This document shows positions 36,550 to 44,875 of a stretch of DNA of 51,332 nucleotides, one piece after another (within the stretch, counting starts at the first letter, position 1; every line of letters starts with the position of its first letter). The notes under the pieces were generated by a model, which did no database searches, was not told the DNA's origin, and saw only the letters and a program-made list of their open reading frames with translations. This stretch comes from Oribacterium sp. UBA3737. Lineage in GTDB: Bacteria > Bacillota_A > Clostridia > Lachnospirales > Lachnospiraceae. Made by a program: the position numbers and the translations under genes. The stretch covers positions 1-51,332 of the forward strand of contig DFGZ01000360.1 in NCBI GenBank assembly GCA_002371295.1, read 5' to 3'.

Positions 36550-36600
36550 ATGTGACAATACGACTCAATATATCTAATTAACGAGTCAATCGTGTTACAT
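36550..36600. promoter_or_regulatory. imperfect inverted repeat, operator-like
   Basis: ATGTGACAATACGACTC (36550-36566) is mirrored by GAGTCAATCGTGTTACAT (36583-36600). The ends ATGT-ACA/TGT-ACAT and the inner GACTC/GAGTC are conserved. It lies between the XRE gene and the next gene. Confidence 0.35.
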
Positions 36601-36689
36601 ACTTAATAACTTTGCTAATTTAAAATATATTTGTCAGACAAAAAGAGTAACGCGCTACTTTGGTAATCAATCAACTGAGGAGAATTTTG

Positions 36690-37280
36690 ATGGAAGTGGA
36701 AGCAAAGTATTCATATGTGAAGAAATTACATCATTATTCAAGATCTGATCCTGAATGCAAAGCTAAGTTCATTCTAAAAAACTATGAGCGATTTCCTAAG
36801 ATAATAGCGGGATATGAATCTAATTGGGCGATTATCGTCAAGGCCGAGAAGCGATACAACGAAAAAGCAGCTTCTGGAGAGCTTGGGGTAAGAATTCAAA
36901 AGAGTGGAACCAGTAATCCAACAATGAATGAGGCAATTGCAAATTTAGAGCTAAGCACAGCCAGATCTGAGAGCGATCTGAGACATGTCCTAAAGGGAAC
37001 TGATAATCCTGACCAGCATGTGAAAGATAAACTCATCATCCAGGATATGCAGGATGACTACACCATCTTGTGTAATGCCATACATGCACTAGGAACCAAA
37101 GATGAAGAGATGTTCGTTAGATACTTAACAAGAGAAAATGAAGCTCTTCAAGATCTTGCAGATGAGTATAAGATGGAACTAGCAAATTTCAAGAAACAGA
37201 TTTATAGCATAAAAAAGGCTGTGATTCTTTCTACTGTTGAATGTATTGATCTCAAGTACGGAATAATAGAACGGAGGTGA
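36690..37280 (+). CDS. hypothetical helical protein of the guaA island
   Basis: 196 residues from ATG 36690 (TGAGGAGAA 7 bases upstream). I do not recognise it. It is mostly alpha-helical and charged, with probable coiled coil toward the C-terminus (ENEALQDLADEYKMELANFKKQI, about 155-180), and has no signal peptide or membrane segment. It ends four bases before the DUF6462 gene and is probably co-transcribed with it, so it belongs to the mobile-element remnant. Confidence 0.7.
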   Translation: MEVEAKYSYVKKLHHYSRSDPECKAKFILKNYERFPKIIAGYESNWAIIVKAEKRYNEKAASGELGVRIQKSGTSNPTMNEAIANLELSTARSESDLRHVLKGTDNPDQHVKDKLIIQDMQDDYTILCNAIHALGTKDEEMFVRYLTRENEALQDLADEYKMELANFKKQIYSIKKAVILSTVECIDLKYGIIERR

Positions 37281-37284
37281 CATA

Positions 37285-37467
37285 ATGAAGAATAATGACA
37301 GGAGAATGGTTAGATACAGTGAGGGTGCATTACTCTATAGTATGGGGCTTACTATGTTTCAGCGTATTGCTAAAGAAGCTAATGCTGTATACATTATCGA
37401 AGGTATGCCGCCTCTCGTAAAGTGCGATGTCTTTGAAACATACATTGAGAAGTATCGTGCTAAATGA
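37285..37467 (+). CDS. DUF6462-like excisionase-type small protein
   Basis: 60 residues. MVRYSEGALLYSMGLTMFQRIAKEANAVYIIEGMPPLVKCDVFETYIEKY matches my memory of the DUF6462 family: small winged-helix-like proteins encoded next to tyrosine integrases in clostridial conjugative elements, probably excision factors. CGGAGGTG precedes the start. The integrase that should follow is absent; a terminator and a truncated chromosomal-type gene come instead. Confidence 0.7.
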   Translation: MKNNDRRMVRYSEGALLYSMGLTMFQRIAKEANAVYIIEGMPPLVKCDVFETYIEKYRAK

Positions 37468-37490
37468 TAAACAAAATTTGAAAGAAAGCT

Positions 37491-37530
37491 AGAGATCCAG
37501 GGCTTTATAAGACCTTGGGTCTCTTTTTTA
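37491..37530 (+). terminator. terminator after the DUF6462 gene
   Basis: AGAGATCCAGG pairs with CCTTGGGTCTCT (one wobble, one bulge), then six T residues. Confidence 0.8.
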
Positions 37531-37611
37531 CTATTCATAATTAAATAGATTTTTGAAATGAAATTCACTTTGTGGGCTTTATTTATGTATTGGGAACAAT
37601 TAAAATAATAA

Positions 37612-37920
37612 AACAAAACGTATGTTGTAAGATTCGGTGTTGGGATGCTGATGGCGCATTTTCTGGATGATGACTATGATTCCGCATATCCGGAGATGGT
37701 AGCCGGACTCAGATCCGAAGAGTATTACGTCAATATGATGATCGCATGGTATTTTGCTACAGCTCTCGCCAAACAGTATGAAAGTGTACTTCCATACATA
37801 GAAGGGAAGAGGCTTGATGACTGGACACATAACAAGGCAATTCAGAAAAGCGTAGAGAGCTATCGGATTACAGATGGGCAAAAGAAGTATTTGAAATCTC
37901 TTAAGATAGCCCGTAGATAA
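37612..37920 (+). pseudogene. DNA alkylation repair (AlkD-like) gene, C-terminal fragment
   Basis: The frame reads VRFGVGMLMAHFLDDDY...VAGLRSEEYYVNMMIAWYFATALAKQYE...WTHNKAIQKSVESYRIT, the C-terminal HEAT-repeat part of AlkD-type DNA glycosylases, normally about 230 residues. Roughly the first 130 residues are missing; a TAA at 37609 precedes the preserved part and there is no ribosome binding site. The break lies at the edge of the guaA island, so a deletion or insertion probably removed the 5' half. Confidence 0.8.
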
Positions 37921-37938
37921 TAAAGTATCCGCACAGTG

Positions 37939-37962
37939 GAGCAGGGGGTATTTCCCCTGCTC
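37939..37962 (+). terminator. hairpin after the AlkD fragment
   Basis: GAGCAGGGG/CCCCTGCTC, 9 bp stem with 6-base loop, followed by only a short T-rich run (TATT). Confidence 0.5.
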
Positions 37963-38070
37963 TATTAGCATCCCTTACTTCTTATGTTGGTTCAAATAGA
38001 TGCCGATAAAAGATAAAGATAGTCTTTCTGATTTGAGCCGTCACCAGCATGGCGGTATGGGGTGAAATAT

Positions 38071-41064
38071 ATGGAACAGTTCCATTTCAGCGATAAAGAA
38101 CAAAAAAGGATTGAACAGATGCCGGTACCCCTGGCTGTTTATCAGTTTGTGAACGAAAAAGTTCGTATCCTGTTACTTTCGGAGGGTTATTGCAAACTTT
38201 TTAACTTCCCGGATCATAGTACAGCTTACCGGTATACAGAGGAAGATGCCTTCTGTAATACTCATCCGGATGATACTGCCAGAGTAAAGGACGCTGCCTA
38301 CCGTTTCGCCAAAGAGGGGGGGCGATATGAGGTGATTTTTCGCCGCATGAAATACGATGGCGGTGATTATCACATTATTCATGGAATTGGAGAACATATC
38401 TATACAGAAGAAGGTATTCGTCTGGCTTATGTGTGGTATACAGACGAAGGAGCGTATGTTGCTGAAAGCGAAGGCTCCCAGACAACGGCTGTGAACCGTG
38501 CCTTCAATACGGCTCTTCAAGAGGAAAGCATGCTTAGAGCAAGCTATTACAGCTTTCTTACAGGACTTCCCAGTATGAGCTATTTCTTTGAGCTGGCTTC
38601 GGTCAGAAAGGATACCATCACCGAAGAGGGTGGCAGACCGACGCTTTTGTACGTGGATCTGTGCGGTATGAAGCGTTTCAATATAAAGTATGGTTTTGCA
38701 GAAGGGGACGTGCTATTGAAGGAATTCGCTCGGTGCCTGCAGAGTGTTTTTTCGGAAGATATCTGCAGTCATTTTGGAGCGGATCATTTTGCTGTGATAA
38801 CAAGTGAACAGGGAGTGGAAGAAAAACTGGAGGCCCTGTTTAAAAAATGCCGTGAATTGAACGGAAGAAAAAACCTGCCTGTGCATGTAGGGATATATCA
38901 GTGGCAAAGCGAAACGGTATCTATAACATTGGCATGTGACCGTGCAAAAACAGCCAGCGACTCCTTGAAAAACACCTATTCCTCAGGTTATTCGTTTTAT
39001 GACCAAAGGATTCAGGAAAACGAGGAGAACCTGCAGTACATTATCGAAAATCTTGACAGGGCAATAGAAGAGAAGTGGATTAAAGTGTATTTTCAGCCGA
39101 TTATTCGAGCGGTAAACGGGAAGGTTTGCGATACGGAAGTACTGGCCCGGTGGATAGACCCCGAAAAAGGAATGCTGTCCCCTGCCGCATTTATTCCGCC
39201 CCTGGAAGACGCAGGGCTGATCCATAAGCTGGATCTGTATATGGTCGACCGGGTTTTGGAATCTATCAAAGTGCAAATGTCTGACGGGTTCACTGTTATA
39301 CCTCATTCCATCAACCTCTCTCGTTCCGACTTTGACGCCTGTGACGTAGTTGAAGAGATCAGGAAAAGGGTGGATGCGGCAGGCATCAGCAGAGACAGGA
39401 TTACGATAGAAATTACGGAAAGCGTCATCGGCAGTGACTTTGATTTTATGAAGGAACAGGTCGAGCGTTTCCGGAGCCTCGGTTTCCCTGTGTGGATGGA
39501 CGACTTCGGAAGCAGATATTCGTCTTTGGAAGTGCTGCAAAGCATCTCTTTCGATCTGATCAAGTTTGACATGAGCCTGACTCGCAGGCTCGATGAGGGC
39601 GAAGCCGGAAAAATCATCCTGACAGAGCTTATGAGAATGGTTGCTTCTCTGGGCATGGATGCCGTTTGCGAAGGTGTTGAGACAGAGGGGCAGGTTCGAT
39701 TTCTTCAGGAAATTGGTTGTTCAAAGCTCCAGGGATACTATTTCGGCAAGCCGGTCTCTTTTGAAAAGATACGGGAATTGTTCAAAGGAAATGCTCTTAT
39801 CGATAACGAAAACCCTGAGGAATCCGAATACTACGAGAGCATCGGCCGGGTTAACCTGTTCGACCTCGGTGTCATCTCCGGTGGTGGAGAGAACGCATTC
39901 CATAATGTTTTTGAATCGCTTCCGGCAGCAATCATTGAGGTCAAGGATGGGCAGGCCAGATATGTGAGAAGTAATCGCTCCTACCAGGATTTTGTGAAGC
40001 GGTTCTTCAACGTTGACATATATTTAGATCGAAGGGACAACTATACAAATTCTGTCATCAAGTATGGGTATAATTTTGAAAATGTGGTCAAACAATGCTG
40101 TACTGTTGTAAATAGTGCGTTTTTTGATGAAGCGATGCCGGATGGTTCGATGGTTCATGCTTTTGCACATCGAATCAATACTAATCCGGTTACAGGCAGT
40201 GTGGCGGTATCCCTCGCCGTACTTTCCATCTCTGATCCGGATGAAAGCACGACCTATGCCGATATCGCGCAGGCCCTTGCTGCGGACTATTACAATATCT
40301 TCTTGATCGACCTGGATACAAACGGCTACACTGAATACTCATCCAAGGTTGGAGGAGAAGAATTGTCTGTGGTCCGGCATGGCGAGGATTTCTTTGAGTC
40401 GGCAAGACGCGATGCAATGATCCGCATTTACAGGGAGGACAGAGAAACGTTCCTGGCCTTGTTCACGAAGGAAAGAGTTCTCCGGGATATTGAAAAACAG
40501 GGCGTATTTACGATAACGTACCGCCTTATCGATATGGGAACACCTATGTATGTCAATATGAAAATCAACAGGCTGCATGGCGGTAACCGGATCATTCTGG
40601 GTGTAAGTATCATTGACGCACAAATGAAGCAGTTGGAGGAAGAGAATAAGCTGCGGCAGGAAAAAATATCTTTGGGCAGAATAGCAGCGTTATCTCCGGA
40701 GTATATTGTTCTATATACAATTGATCCTGAAACGAACAATTATACGCAGTACAACCCTTCGAAAGAATTTGCTGACTTTGGTCTTGCCAAGACGGGGGAG
40801 GACTTCTTTGCAGATGTGATCCTTGATGCTCCAAAGGCGATCGCTCCGGAGGATATGGAGAGGCATCTCAGGGTACTCACGAAGGAAAATATGCTCTCTG
40901 AAATTCAGAAAAACGGTTATTTTTCTCATTATTACAGGCTGATCATAAACGGAAAGTATGTCCCGGTGAGCTTGAAGGCCACGGTGGTCGAAGAAGATGT
41001 AAAAAAGATCATTCTTGGTGTTACCGAAGATAAGCATGAGGAGATAAGGCAGTACATGAAATAG
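38071..41064 (+). CDS. multi-domain GGDEF/EAL protein with PAS-like repeats
   Basis: 997 residues from ATG 38071 (GGGGTGA 6 bases upstream; GTG 38062 is the alternative). PAS-like N-terminus (about 10-130), GGDEF-fold (about 155-310) with the degenerate motif FGADHF, then an EAL domain (about 325-570). EAL reads EVL (TEVLARW); other catalytic residues remain: the N of SINLSRSDF, EITESV, DDFGSRYSS (Arg for the usual Gly), the K of LIKFD, EGVET, QGYYFGKPV. Two C-terminal tandem PAS-like modules follow (about 740-850 and 870-985), each with 'YYNIFLIDLDTNGYTEY / YIVLYTIDPETNNYTQY ... GEDFF ... YRL'. Probably a c-di-GMP phosphodiesterase or effector; cyclase activity is unlikely. No membrane segments. 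Confidence 0.88.
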   Translation: MEQFHFSDKEQKRIEQMPVPLAVYQFVNEKVRILLLSEGYCKLFNFPDHSTAYRYTEEDAFCNTHPDDTARVKDAAYRFAKEGGRYEVIFRRMKYDGGDYHIIHGIGEHIYTEEGIRLAYVWYTDEGAYVAESEGSQTTAVNRAFNTALQEESMLRASYYSFLTGLPSMSYFFELASVRKDTITEEGGRPTLLYVDLCGMKRFNIKYGFAEGDVLLKEFARCLQSVFSEDICSHFGADHFAVITSEQGVEEKLEALFKKCRELNGRKNLPVHVGIYQWQSETVSITLACDRAKTASDSLKNTYSSGYSFYDQRIQENEENLQYIIENLDRAIEEKWIKVYFQPIIRAVNGKVCDTEVLARWIDPEKGMLSPAAFIPPLEDAGLIHKLDLYMVDRVLESIKVQMSDGFTVIPHSINLSRSDFDACDVVEEIRKRVDAAGISRDRITIEITESVIGSDFDFMKEQVERFRSLGFPVWMDDFGSRYSSLEVLQSISFDLIKFDMSLTRRLDEGEAGKIILTELMRMVASLGMDAVCEGVETEGQVRFLQEIGCSKLQGYYFGKPVSFEKIRELFKGNALIDNENPEESEYYESIGRVNLFDLGVISGGGENAFHNVFESLPAAIIEVKDGQARYVRSNRSYQDFVKRFFNVDIYLDRRDNYTNSVIKYGYNFENVVKQCCTVVNSAFFDEAMPDGSMVHAFAHRINTNPVTGSVAVSLAVLSISDPDESTTYADIAQALAADYYNIFLIDLDTNGYTEYSSKVGGEELSVVRHGEDFFESARRDAMIRIYREDRETFLALFTKERVLRDIEKQGVFTITYRLIDMGTPMYVNMKINRLHGGNRIILGVSIIDAQMKQLEEENKLRQEKISLGRIAALSPEYIVLYTIDPETNNYTQYNPSKEFADFGLAKTGEDFFADVILDAPKAIAPEDMERHLRVLTKENMLSEIQKNGYFSHYYRLIINGKYVPVSLKATVVEEDVKKIILGVTEDKHEEIRQYMK

Positions 41065-41079
41065 CCTTTAACGCGTAAA

Positions 41080-41120
41080 AAAGACCACGTTGTGCCCGGC
41101 GCAACGTGGTCATATTTTTT
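41080..41120. terminator. terminator after the GGDEF/EAL gene
   Basis: GACCACGTTG/CAACGTGGTC, 10 bp stem, T-tract to the right and A-tract to the left, so it may serve both strands. Confidence 0.85.
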
Positions 41121-41290
41121 CAGAACCACTTAAGTTCCTGCTTTCTTTGATACATGAGCTTATCGGCACGGCGGAAAACATCATCATATCCTCTGTCTAC
41201 CTTTGGCTGATATGAGGCGCATCCTACAGACAGTACCGGTTTTCCTTCAAGCTTACTGTAATTGAATGACACTATAAAAATAATTCAAAT
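41120..41290 (-). pseudogene. GGDEF-domain gene, 3' fragment
   Basis: On the minus strand the frame reads GKPVLSVGCASYQPKV and then DRGYDDVFRRADKLMYQRKQEL before TGA at 41122-41120. This is the very end of a GGDEF domain ('...SVGxA...xxADxxMYxxK'). It begins at a stop near 41290 and lacks the catalytic part. A 5' deletion left about 55 codons. Confidence 0.75.
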
Positions 41291-41444
41291 CTAACAGACT
41301 ATTAACAAAAGATCTCTTATTGTGTCATTAGCGGATTGAACATTAATTGTGATATATGATTTCTAAATAACTTTTATAGCTTTTTTTGATTATTCGCATA
41401 AACACTATACTTTCAAGCACTTTGAAGTATAGGAAAACACTCAT

Positions 41445-41465
41445 TTTACCACGAATTTACCACGA
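41445..41465. repeat. tandem TTTACCACGA repeat
   Basis: TTTACCACGA occurs at 41445-41454 and 41456-41465 with an 11-base period, the same period as the TGACAACC repeats next to guaA. It may be an old recombinase-binding or integrase-end sequence. Confidence 0.35.
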
Positions 41466-41495
41466 TTGAATGAGCCTTGATATGACACTGAAATC

Positions 41496-41541
41496 AACAC
41501 GGGAGATAGCACAAACATCTGTGTATCTCCCGTGTTTTTTT
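41496..41541. terminator. strong terminator hairpin
   Basis: AACACGGGAGATA/TATCTCCCGTGTT, 13 bp stem followed by T residues. No gene ends just before it on the plus strand; the rest of 41291-41606 is empty apart from the repeat above. Confidence 0.75.
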
Positions 41542-41606
41542 ATTATACTTGTTAGGGCAGATGGTTTTGTATCTATCATTTTGCTCTTATCAACAGTATC
41601 GTAAAT

Positions 41607-42302
41607 TTAGTTCTTTTCTTTCATTGCAGAGAAGGTAGCATTTACATTTGCAATATACATATCTGTTGGTATCATTGGAACATCTAATATCATCTGTGTA
41701 TCTTTAGAAATCAGACCTGTTGCTTTATATTCTGTTCCTGCCTTTTTTGCAGCTTCAAGGTAAGGTAGTGTCAAGGGTTCTGTTTCAGGTGATAAAAACA
41801 ATCCTGCTTCTGCACATAAGATTGTAGCGGTATTTTCGCCAAACATACGCTTTAGTTGAAAGACCAGTCCATCAAAATTTCCTTTTACATCGGGCAAACC
41901 ACCAGAGGAAATCAACACTGTTTTTTTAGAACCATCTTCATATCCATAGTGGTGTGTACATTCATCATCCCCCAAATACATTTCTGCTGAGTTAAAGCAA
42001 ACGGTTCTGTCCATGAGGGCTTTACAGTGCGAGGGAGCAGAGTAGCAATATAATGGAATTGACCATATTACTAAATCAGCTTCACGGATTTTATTAAGGA
42101 CAGCGATTGCCTCATCATTTTGTACACATTTGCCATTTGTTTTCACCCAGCAGGCATAACAGGCACGACACGGATTTATGTCCAAATCAATCGTATGTAC
42201 AATCTCCGCAGTCTCGTTCAGCCCCTCCATAAAAGCTCTTGTTATTTTTAATGTGGTGCTGTTCTCCTTGTATGGTGAACCATTAATAATCAATATCTTC
42301 AT
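41607..42302 (-). CDS. flavodoxin-fold NAD(P)H-dependent oxidoreductase
   Basis: 231 residues. FMN-reductase/flavodoxin-like fold: MKILIINGSPYKENSTT phosphate-binding loop, then the CRACYACW...GKCVQNDE cysteine cluster common in clostridial 'flavodoxin family' iron-sulfur-associated reductases, and VIWSIPLYCYSAPSHCKALMDR. Substrate unknown. AAAGGAAATA precedes the start. It lies downstream of the WYL regulator on the same strand and may be its target. Confidence 0.85.
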   Translation of the reverse strand: MKILIINGSPYKENSTTLKITRAFMEGLNETAEIVHTIDLDINPCRACYACWVKTNGKCVQNDEAIAVLNKIREADLVIWSIPLYCYSAPSHCKALMDRTVCFNSAEMYLGDDECTHHYGYEDGSKKTVLISSGGLPDVKGNFDGLVFQLKRMFGENTATILCAEAGLFLSPETEPLTLPYLEAAKKAGTEYKATGLISKDTQMILDVPMIPTDMYIANVNATFSAMKEKN

Positions 42303-42379
42303 AAGTATTTCCTTTCTCGTCTATTTATTTTCTTTTATTTATGAAATATACTATATCGTATAAATACTGACACCTTATG

Positions 42380-43276
42380 TCATGCTTTATTCATTTCATA
42401 AATTTCTTTTGCTTTTTCCGCTAACTGTGTTTTCAAATACACAGGCTCTATCACCTCAACCTGAGTACCAAATGAAAGCAATCCACCGATAAGCCACGGT
42501 TCTCTTGTCATTTCAGCCGTGACAAGCAAATATCCATCATCTTGCCTAATCACTTGGCTGCTACTAAATTCGTCATAAACACGAAAGGCTACTTCTTTGG
42601 AAAAGCGAAGAACAGCTTTCCCATAAGTCTGTGACGGCATTTTCTGAACTTCCGGGAATGATGTGGGGATAAAATCCTCGTTCAAAAGTTTAATACTTAA
42701 AATCCGATTTAGCTTAAACATACGAAAGTCATGTCTTTCGGTGCAAAATGCTTTTAAATACCATGCATTTGTTTTGTAGTACAATTTTAGCGGTTGTACT
42801 TTTCTTTTGCTGTACTGACCATCGCCACTTGCATAGGAAATTTCCGCAGATTTATGATGGATGACCGCCGTTTTTAGCGTTTCAAATTTTTCATTATCTT
42901 CTGTTTTGGTTTCCCACCTTGAAAAATCTACCTCAAACCATGTTTCAGAACGAGTATTAAAAAGTGCAGACAACTTTACAAGCGTAGCATCCTCATAGAC
43001 ATTTCCTATTACGGACAAACTTTGTAACGCTGCTAATATCTCTTGCTTTTCTTTTTCGGACAAAACTGCTTTGTCTAAAACAAAATCATTCATTAAACAA
43101 ATGCCACCTTTACACCCTGTTTCCGCATAGATTGGAATACCTGCTTCGCTAAGGGCATCAATATCTCTAAAAATTGTTCTAACCGAAACCTCAAACTTTT
43201 CTGCCAACTCTGGAGCTGTGGCTTTCCCTTTATCAAGCAAATAATATACAATTTTAAATAATCGACTTTCCTGCAT
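42380..43276 (-). CDS. YafY-type transcriptional regulator (HTH_11 + WYL)
   Basis: 298 residues from the ATG at 43276 (GGAG 9 bases upstream; alternative in-frame ATGs at 43285, 43291 and 43312). N-terminal winged helix MQESRLFKIVYYLLDKGKATAPELAEKFEVSVRTIFRDIDAL (1-60) and a WYL domain (about 135-225) with SYASGDGQYSKRKVQPLKLYYKTNAWYLKAFC, plus a WCX C-terminal region. WYL regulators usually sense small ligands or nucleic acids. Its 5' end merges with debris of a GyrI-like gene. Confidence 0.9.
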   Translation of the reverse strand: MQESRLFKIVYYLLDKGKATAPELAEKFEVSVRTIFRDIDALSEAGIPIYAETGCKGGICLMNDFVLDKAVLSEKEKQEILAALQSLSVIGNVYEDATLVKLSALFNTRSETWFEVDFSRWETKTEDNEKFETLKTAVIHHKSAEISYASGDGQYSKRKVQPLKLYYKTNAWYLKAFCTERHDFRMFKLNRILSIKLLNEDFIPTSFPEVQKMPSQTYGKAVLRFSKEVAFRVYDEFSSSQVIRQDDGYLLVTAEMTREPWLIGGLLSFGTQVEVIEPVYLKTQLAEKAKEIYEMNKA

Positions 43277-43315
43277 AAGTGACATCTCCATTTCTTCTTT
43301 CCATAAAAGCATATT

Positions 43316-43471
43316 TTACCTAATTTCTCGATTGTGAAAGATACGATTTTTGTTAAACTTTCTCCAAAACTGTGTACTAATCTGAATATTCTTTTTTTGA
43401 TAATTAGTAAGTTCTATTTCCTGCCCGATAACCGAAAATGTGTTTAATTCCTTTATAGAAAAAATTATCAT
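43316..43471 (-). pseudogene. GyrI-like effector-binding domain, broken fragment
   Basis: Minus-strand frame MIIFSIKELNTFSVIGQEIE followed by LTNYQKKNIQISTQFWRKFN, the start of an AraC/GyrI-like effector-binding domain. After FNKN the frame shifts: the next frame reads YLSQSRN, a stop where Trp is expected, then VKYAFMERRNGDVTYA, the normal continuation. A deletion/frameshift plus a nonsense change therefore inactivate it. Its ATG overlaps the stop of the upstream DUF3781 fragment. Confidence 0.65.
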
Positions 43472-43695
43472 TTTATTTTATGAACAGTGATAACGGTATA
43501 ACTGTACTTATTTACCGTAATAATACAATTATCAATCGTTATATACCAGTTTTTTCCTTTTCTTGTGATTTCCGCATAAGAAAGGCTAATTTTTTCTTTG
43601 CACCATTCAATCACATTTTCTACATTCAGAGATAAGTTCTTTTTAATTCTAATAAGGCTTTGCGGACATTTAAGAAGATATAAAAAGATAGTCAA
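43468..43695 (-). pseudogene. DUF3781 protein, C-terminal fragment
   Basis: IRIKKNLSLNVENVIEWCKEKI ... AEITRKGKNWYITIDNCIITVNKYSYTVITVHK matches the C-terminal two-thirds of DUF3781 proteins. The N-terminus is replaced by a few codons continuous with an ATPase fragment, and no ribosome binding site precedes the apparent TTG start. Function of the family unknown. Confidence 0.65.
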
Positions 43696-43845
43696 AAAGA
43701 CATATATGATTTGTATTCATTTTTACCAAGTTCTTCTGCTATCGTCGTTTTACCAACTCGACGTGCGCCTTTTATGAACAAAGCATATTCAGAGGCATAT
43801 TCTTTTTTCCATTTTTGTAATTCTGTATAAAATAACAATTAAAAA
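43692..43845 (-). pseudogene. AAA/DUF4143-type ATPase, N-terminal fragment
   Basis: The minus-strand frame LLFYTELQKWKKEYASEYAL, then FIKGARRVGKTTIAEELGKN (Walker A GARRVGKTT), is the start of ATPases with a C-terminal DUF4143. It ends after about 50 codons at a TGA that abuts the DUF3781 fragment. The body of about 400 residues is lost. Confidence 0.7.
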
Positions 43846-43899
43846 AGTTACTGGAGTCAATAGGGCGGATCAAAATGTCAAAAATTGCAAAGAAAATGA

Positions 43900-43927
43900 T
43901 TGACAAGTTTTTCATTATACATATAAT
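43900..43927 (+). promoter_or_regulatory. promoter of the sugar ABC importer
   Basis: TTGACA (43900-43905), 16-base spacer, TATAAT (43922-43927): both boxes are consensus. Confidence 0.8.
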
Positions 43928-43974
43928 GTTCATAATTCGCAATACTGTACTAAAAATGAACAAGAAAAGCAAAT

Positions 43975-44862
43975 GTGAACATGATGAACAAAACTATTCC
44001 TATCAAAATATCATTGTATATCCTTCCTGCATGTATACCGATGTTACTGTTTTGGTTTATACCCATCTTTGTAACCTCTGGAATCAGCTTTACCAACTGG
44101 GATTATATGACAGAATTAAGCAGGATCAGGTTTCTGGGAGTTAAAAACTATATCTCAATATTCAAAGATATCAGGTTTTATCAATGTCTCTTAAATACAT
44201 TGGCATTCACAATAGGCACGGTCCTGCCTATGATGCTCATCGGATTTACATTAGCACAGCTTATTTATTCACACAAAAAAGAGCATCCTATATTCAGGAT
44301 ACTTCTGTTCAGTCCCTGGGTGACACCCACCGTAGCTATATCCATCGTGTGGATTTTCCTTTTTGACACGGATCAGGGTTTTTTAAATCAAATCCTATCA
44401 TATCTCAATGTTTCTAAAGTTCCATGGTTAACCAGCTCCAAAGTGGCATTGATATCTGTGATGCTTGTAACAGTATGGAAATCAGCAGGTTATGCCATGG
44501 TGATCTTTCTGGGAGCTTTACACAGGATACCGAAAAGCCTGTTTGAAGCGGCCTCTATGGATGGTGCAGGGACACTTGAGAAAATATGGTTCATCACATT
44601 ACCGGAAATACGGAACACGATTCTGTTTCTGATATTTACAGGAACCGTTAGTTCAATACGGGCCTATGATCAGATCCAAATACTCACCCAGGGCGGACCT
44701 TCCGGGAGCACCAGAACTTTGATCTACTATTTCTATCAACTGGGATTTGAGGAATTCGATACAGGAAAAGCCTCAGCCACAGCCATAATTATCCTCATAA
44801 TTACAGTTTCTATATCAGCAGTTCAATTCATGATTTTGTCAAAAAAGGAGAGCAGTCGATAA
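43975..44862 (+). CDS. carbohydrate ABC permease, UgpA/MalF type
   Basis: 295 residues. Six predicted transmembrane helices and the EAA loop EAASMDGAGTLEKIWFITLPEI (about 195-216), which contacts the ATPase. GTG 43975 is used; the ATG codons at 43981 and 43984 are possible, and the ribosome binding site is weak. First gene of a permease-permease-binding protein operon of the CUT1 family. Substrate unknown. Confidence 0.9.
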   Translation: MNMMNKTIPIKISLYILPACIPMLLFWFIPIFVTSGISFTNWDYMTELSRIRFLGVKNYISIFKDIRFYQCLLNTLAFTIGTVLPMMLIGFTLAQLIYSHKKEHPIFRILLFSPWVTPTVAISIVWIFLFDTDQGFLNQILSYLNVSKVPWLTSSKVALISVMLVTVWKSAGYAMVIFLGALHRIPKSLFEAASMDGAGTLEKIWFITLPEIRNTILFLIFTGTVSSIRAYDQIQILTQGGPSGSTRTLIYYFYQLGFEEFDTGKASATAIIILIITVSISAVQFMILSKKESSR

Positions 44863-44875
44863 GGGAGGTGATCTG

